A DNA stretch of 64,000 nucleotides from Acidobacteriota bacterium. Lineage in GTDB: Bacteria > Acidobacteriota > Terriglobia > Acidiferrales > UBA7541. The notes under the pieces were generated by a model. The model saw nothing but the letters and a program-made list of their open reading frames with translations. It did not search any database and had not been told where the DNA came from. The stretch lies in the NCBI GenBank assembly GCA_003224055.1, contig QHYE01000043.1, forward strand, positions 18,872 to 82,871, read 5' to 3'. The position numbers and the translations under genes are program-made. Below are positions 59,514 to 64,000 of this stretch, one piece after another. The stretch's first letter is position 1. Every line of letters begins with the position of its first letter.

Positions 59514-59876
59514 ATGGCGCATCCACTGAAGCACGCGGAGAGCAGCGCCAAGAAGTTCGGCGGCCAAGCCCAAGACTATCTCGCTGTTGACAAGTGGTTT
59601 GATGAGTCGAAAGCGTTCTTCGCGGATTTTCGCCATCGTGCCCTCCGCCACCACGCCGAGGGAATTTTCATGAGTGAGAGGATTTTTGGTGTGACGATCA
59701 CAAACAGCGACGGGAAGCAGGTTCCGGTCCGGTATATCGGAGAACAACACGTCAGGGAAGACCTGGGTCGAATTCCGACGGCCCAGGATTGGCTGTCACA
59801 GATCAAGCCACAACGCTGGATGTATGGCCAACGGCTAGCTATCGAAAGAAGCCGCTTGCCAAGCGATGTAAAGTAA
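59514..59876 (+). CDS. DUF6915-like island protein
   Basis: 120 residues, ATG two bases after the previous stop with GAGGTG upstream. The block SSAKKFGGQAQDYLAVDKWFDESKAFFADFRHRALRHHAEGIFMSERIFGVTITNSDGKQVPVRYIGEQHVREDLGRIPTAQDWL is what I know as DUF6915, a family found on integrative elements and phage-like islands. His-rich centre (HRALRHHAEG) and conserved GEQHV suggest an enzyme or metal site; that is a guess. Function unknown. Confidence 0.75.
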   Translation: MAHPLKHAESSAKKFGGQAQDYLAVDKWFDESKAFFADFRHRALRHHAEGIFMSERIFGVTITNSDGKQVPVRYIGEQHVREDLGRIPTAQDWLSQIKPQRWMYGQRLAIERSRLPSDVK

Positions 59877-59954
59877 GGGACAATCAGAATGTAAGGAATT
59901 CCTAGACGGTAAGGGACGATGCGATGCAGCATTCCAGGGTAACGAGTAAGGGAC
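59873..59954 (+). promoter_or_regulatory. Candidate VapB operator: palindrome and iterons
   Basis: GTAAGGGAC occurs at 59873-59881, 59909-59917 and 59946-59954 (spacing 36 and 37), the last inside the vapB coding sequence. AGGAATTCCT (59894-59903) is a perfect 10-base palindrome between the first two. AbrB-type antitoxins bind such sites upstream of their own genes. Confidence 0.5.
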
Positions 59955-60172
59955 AGACAACCATACCAGGAAAGATTCGCAAGGCGTTGCGAATCAAGCC
60001 GGGCGACAAGCTTGAGTACTTGGTTGAAGGGGACCATGCCACCATTCGCGTGCACCCGGGTACGCGGTCACTGAAGGGTGCGCTCGCCAGCAAGAAGGGC
60101 AAGGGGATGTCCTTCGCACAAATCCGCGAGGCTGCGGCTGAAGCTGCCCGTGGTCGGGACGACGTCCGGTGA
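59924..60172 (+). CDS. vapB: VapB-like AbrB/MazE-type antitoxin
   Basis: 82 residues. The N-terminal AbrB swapped-hairpin domain is SRVTSKGQTTIPGKIRKALRIKPGDKLEYLVEGDHATIRV (V-T-x-K-G-Q-x-T-I-P-x-x-I-R), followed by an Ala/Lys-rich C-terminal helix (FAQIREAAAEAARG) expected to wrap the toxin. AAGGGA precedes ATG. Its stop overlaps the toxin start (GTGA). Confidence 0.9.
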   Translation: MQHSRVTSKGQTTIPGKIRKALRIKPGDKLEYLVEGDHATIRVHPGTRSLKGALASKKGKGMSFAQIREAAAEAARGRDDVR

Positions 60173-60576
60173 GCAAGCGAAGGCTGGTCGACACCAATCT
60201 GATTGTTCGCTATCTCGTACAGGATCACGAAAAGCATGCCAAGGCCGCCGGAAAACTGTTCGATGCCTGTGACCGCGGCGATGTCGTGATTGCCGTGTTG
60301 CCAACTGTTTTGGCCGAGTGCGTGTTTGTACTGCAGTCTTTTTATGAGCATCCACGTGGAGATATCTCCTCGGCGCTCGGTAGGCTCATTTCCAGCCCTG
60401 GTGTTGAGATTGGCGGGGCGACGATTCACCTCGACGCGTTGGAACGCTATCGAAAAACGAAGGTCCATTTCGTGGACTGCTTGCTCGCCGCGACCGCGGC
60501 GGCCGAAGACACACCAGTGGCCACCTTCGACCAGGACTTTCGAAAGTTCGCCGACGTGCGCGTAGAAACCCAGTAA
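60169..60576 (+). CDS. vapC: VapC-like PIN-domain ribonuclease toxin
   Basis: 135 residues from GTG 60169. The PIN acidic residues are visible: Asp in LVDTNLIVRYL, Glu in VLPTVLAECVFVL, Asp in VHFVDCLLAATAAA and Asp in VATFDQDF. Expected to be a Mg-dependent RNase held inactive by the overlapping antitoxin. The pair is carried on the island behind the broken tRNA-Thr. Confidence 0.9.
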   Translation: MSKRRLVDTNLIVRYLVQDHEKHAKAAGKLFDACDRGDVVIAVLPTVLAECVFVLQSFYEHPRGDISSALGRLISSPGVEIGGATIHLDALERYRKTKVHFVDCLLAATAAAEDTPVATFDQDFRKFADVRVETQ

Positions 60577-60755
60577 TTTTCCTTCGGGCAACTGGCTCTC
60601 AATCCTTGTAGCTTCCGTAGTAAGACAATCCGTCTGCAATTGCAGTCCCAAATCGAGACACAAAGTTTGAAATTATTTGTACGTGCTCCTAGCTCGGGAT
60701 ATCCCCACTGCCAGACCTGAATATCAAGCAACCAGTCCCTTGGAGGGCGACGCAC

Positions 60756-61628
60756 ATGCAAAATGCACATGAGCGCTTTGGATCGTTGGAGTTCATCAAG
60801 CGCACGAAGGATACTACCACTCGCGTGCGGGTTCACATTGACCGAGCCGTTTTAGAAACTCCGAAAGATGAACGACGCCAAGCCAGCGCTCACCTGATCT
60901 CGATGATTGCTGGAGACTCAGAGATCGGTGCGTTGTGGGCGGCAGCAACCGAAGGAGCTATGTTTGAAATTCAATTACCGGACCAGCCGAGCTTTGCTGC
61001 TTCTCTTGGGCCCGAGGCCCAATGCTTTCGCGGGAGTGTGATGGTTCCGGGGAGGAAGCGTCCGGTGCGGCACTTGGTGGCTGTGTCGGCAGAGTTAGCC
61101 AAGACGAAGCCTGGTGCCGACCGTGAAGGCGCACGAACCATTCTGTGCGATGACGATCCAGTGTTTGTCCTCTATCGCGTTGCCTCGCGATATGGCCTTC
61201 CAGTGGCTTCGGAGTGGGCCCCCTGGTTTATGCGCGAACTGAATCAACGAAAGGCGATTACGCCGTTGCTAGGGCTCGGATGCTCGCCAGTTCTGGTCAG
61301 GGGCAACAAGCAAACGCTTCTCAGATGGATTGGTCGGGCCCTAAGAGAGCGGCTCATCCGAATACCGGCAGAGAACGGATCAATCTCATGGAAGTTGCCA
61401 AGGACTTTTTTGGAGGAGTCGAATTTGCAGCCGACGTCAGAGGAGAACTGCCCCAGCAAGAGATTAGTCACATTGAGACACGCGATGAGAAGCAGCAATG
61501 TGACCGCCGCAGACAGAATGAGCAGTGCCGTCTGCAAGTTGCGGCCTGCCATCCACGTGAACTCTTCGCGCAGATTGCGGACGATCGGTGTGATCTGTGC
61601 CACCCAACTTCCAGCGGGCGATTCTTGA
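60756..61628 (+). pseudogene. Hypothetical island protein, 3' end lost
   Basis: The frame has 290 codons, but only about 1-230 belong to the original gene. Residues 125-217 ([55 protein letters not shown]) look like a conserved globular domain that I do not recognise. After about residue 230 (position 61447) the DNA matches, on the other strand, the coding sequence of an ADOP permease, so the last 60 codons are antisense readthrough. ATG 60756 is an assumption. This marks the right end of the island. Confidence 0.7.
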
Positions 61629-62557
61629 ATGACACGGTGATGAAGCCCAACCAACTCGCGCTCAGCGCCCGCCATGGTAACGCCAGGTTTGAGTCGCCCG
61701 AAGATTCCGACAGGCGAGTTGACGGGTTCTCTTGAAAACTGGCTGTCGGGAGTAATAAGCGTCCACAGAGAGGTCTGTTTCGGGTAGAAGTCGAAACCAC
61801 GAGGCATTACCCCAGCGACTGTGCACGGTTTTCCGTTAAGTGCGAGCGCCGCGCCGACAATGCCGGGAGCACCTAACTCCGTTTGCCAAAAAGAATGCGC
61901 CAGGACAACAGTGCATCCGTTTTGAAGATCTTCTGGACCAAACACTCGGCCCCTCTCGGCAGACGCACCCAACAAGGAAAAGAAATCCGCGCTTGCGGGG
62001 ATTGCCAGGACTTCGTGCGGCGAACCATTCCATGTAAGAATCTCGCCCGCCCGAGCCCAGGTCAGCGCCGCTAATCCGTCAAAGCTGTGACCGTGGGCGC
62101 GGAATTCCTCAAAGTCGCTGTATGACGCGAATATCTTTGTGCCGGGCTGACCGATTTCGGAGCACCACACAGCGACCAGACGCTCGGCGTTCTTATAAGG
62201 CAGGGCTCTTAAAAGTACGGCATCCACAATGCTAAAAACAGCCGTATTGGCGCCAATCGCGACAGCGAGAGTGAGCACAGCAATGTAAGTGAAGCCGGGA
62301 TTCTTACGCAAGGTGCGGAATCCAAACCGCAGGTCCTGCCAGCATGTTTCGACAAATGATTCCCAGCCAGCAGAGCGTACAACCTCCTTTGCAACTTCCA
62401 GGCTGCCACGTTCCAAGCGCACCGCTCTAAGTGCCTCCTGGCGGCTCATCCCGTCCTTCATCTTTTCTTCGACGGCCATCTCCACGAAGCCGTGCAGCTC
62501 CTCGTTCAGTTCAGAGTCGGCGCGTTCCCTGTGGAACAGTGATCGAAGTCCGCTCAT
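61448..62557 (-). pseudogene. N-terminal half of an ADOP permease, cut by the island junction
   Basis: From ATG 62557 (an earlier ATG at 62584 exists) the frame gives a normal ADOP start: a cytoplasmic segment ([36 protein letters not shown]), [41 protein letters not shown], the first periplasmic domain and [17 protein letters not shown]. Similarity ends there, at about residue 370 of a roughly 800-residue family. The following 67 codons to 61244 run into island sequence. The second permease half is missing, so the gene is broken. Confidence 0.85.
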
Positions 62558-62623
62558 TATGATTGGCAGAATTGGCATGGCCACAATGCCTCCGACAGCC
62601 TTCGGCGATACAAATCCAAATCC

Positions 62624-63930
62624 CTAACTCGAGCGCAGCGCGTCCATGGGATGTGCGGACGCGGCACGGGCTGCGGGAAGGATCGATGCGAGCAGCGCCA
62701 TAGTCGTCATGACCAGCACGCAAGTCATATAGATAAGAGGGTCGGTCGCGCTGACCCCGAACAAGAACGAATTGATCAGCCGCGAGACGGCCAAAGAACC
62801 GAGAACGCCAAGAGCACATCCGAGCAGCGCGAGCTTCGCGCCCGAAACGAGAACGAGTTTGGCAATGCCGACACGCTGCGCGCCCAGAGTGATACGAATC
62901 GCAATCTCCTGCGTGCGCTGAGACACGGAGAAGGCCATGACCGCATAAATCCCAGTGATCGCCAGCAGAAGTGCGACGGTTGCGAACACCGTGATCAGGT
63001 CCGTGTTGAAATGCCGCGGTGCCTCAATGGCCGAGACTGCATCCGTGACAGGCTGCACGTCCTGCAAAGCGAGGAGTGGATCGATCTCGGCGATGGCCGA
63101 GCGCAGCGTCTGGATCATGTCTTGGGGGTCGAGCGCTGAGCGCATAGTGATGTATCCGCTTGGCGGGCCGCTGAGGTTTCCCGGAGTCCCCGAACCGTAA
63201 AGAGTCGCAGGCTGATCCATCGGCGTGTACCACTGATCGACGCTGGGCACATCGCGGGGCATTTTTGTATCCGCGACAACTCCGATGACGGTCGCCCAAG
63301 GCAGTGGCTTCTGCGGGTTGCCGACATGCATGCGCTTGCCGATGGCGTTCTGCCTGGGCCAGCAATCTTTGGCCATCGATTGGCTCACAATGACGACTAG
63401 CGGCGAGCTGGAGTTGTCGTGCCTTGTGAAGGTCCGACCCTCCAGCAGAGGGATGCCCAAAGCGGCGAAGTAGTCCCCATAGACGCTAGTGAATGCTGCG
63501 AATTTCAACTTCCAGTTTTCTGAGGACACGCCCTCGACGGTGAACGCAGATTGTGGGGAAACGTCGGATGCGGCGACCGCGTTGCTGATGGCCACAGCGA
63601 TTACTCCCGGCTTGCTTGATAGCTTGTCGACAACCGCCCGGTTGAACACGCCGCCAGACGCTTCGGTGGGGTATTGAGCCAGAGGAAGTTGATACCCAGC
63701 AATCACGGCGTGGTCCGCACGAAAACCGGGGTCGACTGCCTGCATCTTCTGGAGGCTGCGCAAGAAAACGCCAGAAACAGTGAGTAAGACCAGCGCGATG
63801 GCGACTTCTGAGACGACCAGGGCGGAACGTAAGCGTGCATGGCTTGCAGCCCCGCTGCCGGTGTGCGCGCCTTCTTTCAGGCTTTCTATCGAATTGGTCC
63901 GCAATGCTGCGAAGGCTGGCGCAAGACTAG
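62624..63930 (-). pseudogene. C-terminal half of a second ADOP permease
   Basis: The frame from about 63930 to the stop at 62624 covers APAFAALRTNSIESLKEG, RSALVVSEVAIALVLLTVSGVFLRSL, the second periplasmic domain and FATVALLLAITGIYAVMAFSVSQRTQEIAIRITLGAQRVG, ending PAARAASAHPMDALRSS. The family N-terminal half is absent; just upstream lies the end of an IS5-type transposase. It lies upstream of the N-terminal half at 61448-62557 on the same strand, so the two are remnants of separate tandem genes or of one rearranged locus. Confidence 0.83.
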
Positions 63931-63933
63931 AAG

Positions 63934-64000
63934 CTATTTCAAAACCCTCCGTAAGACGATGATGAAGCAGGCGATATGAAAGAATGCGCTGTAAATCGTG
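63934..64000 (-). mobile_element. 3' end of an IS5-family transposase (partial)
   Basis: The - strand frame from the window edge to TAG (complement of 63934-63936) encodes a peptide ending AFFHIACFIIVLRRVLK, the typical hydrophobic/basic C-terminus of IS5-group DDE transposases. The ADOP reading resumes within about ten bases of the stop, so the IS terminus must lie around 63925-63950, where CTAGAAGCTATTTCAAAACC is a candidate terminal repeat. The rest of the element is outside the window. Confidence 0.7.

Noticed and set aside
1..64000. CRISPR array or cas genes
   Set aside because: No regularly spaced identical repeats of 24-40 bases and no Cas-like protein were seen; the repeats found are short tandem or REP-like.

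Overview
The window looks like a chromosomal piece of an Acidobacteriota bacterium (Terriglobia-like). Evidence: GC-rich sequence, several large 'acidobacterial duplicated orphan permease' (ADOP, MacB/FtsX-type) genes without an ATPase partner, an Oar-like TonB-dependent receptor with an N-terminal carboxypeptidase-regulatory domain, a bacillithiol-type BshA, and REP-like palindromes of a kind I associate with this phylum. The assignment is inference from gene content; no rRNA is present.

Layout. 1-7,656: tail of an ADOP permease, then glgA, trxA, tag, purA and a molybdenum-cofactor cluster (moeA, moaC, a REC-DUF4388 response regulator, moaB), closed by a convergent orphan HicB-like gene. 7,743-20,515: proC, then a long + strand energy operon, nuoA-C-D-H-J-K-L-M-N followed by atpZ, atpI, atpB, atpE and a strong terminator. 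20,580-33,837: a second complex I operon on the - strand, running tail-to-tail against the first, nuoA-C-D-EF(fused)-G-H-J-K-L-M-N. Neither operon contains nuoB or nuoI, the genes for the subunits carrying clusters N2 and N6a/N6b, and the first also lacks the NADH-oxidising module. 33,849-43,144: a divergent promoter and orphan protein, thiS, ribA, a LytS-type histidine kinase, higBA, an ADOP permease, a YjbR-family protein, a GbsR/MarR regulator with a clear promoter/operator, a DCC protein and a DUF805-SRPBCC membrane fusion. 43,145-47,862: two non-coding blocks, a second YjbR protein, and the Oar-like receptor behind a near-consensus sigma-54 promoter. 47,891-56,804: housekeeping genes: GAF protein, bshA, SDR, thioesterase, an Hfq-like protein, holB, tmk, yggS, DUF167, M24 peptidase and small membrane proteins.

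56,828-64,000 is accessory DNA. A tRNA-Thr(CGU) gene with an intact promoter is cut off exactly after its anticodon loop. Beyond it lie a truncated hypothetical gene, a large protein with a degenerate J domain lacking HPD, a HipA-like/DUF6878-like chimera, a DUF6915-like protein, a VapBC-type toxin-antitoxin pair and a hypothetical gene that has lost its 3' end. The right junction (about 61,447) cuts an ADOP gene, and a second ADOP remnant is bounded by the 3' end of an IS5-family transposase at the window edge.

The two complex I operons and the linked F0 genes form the bioenergetic core of the window. The genes most worth following up are the missing nuoB/nuoI, the nuoC-nuoD junction of operon 1, and the degenerate-J/HipA-like island.
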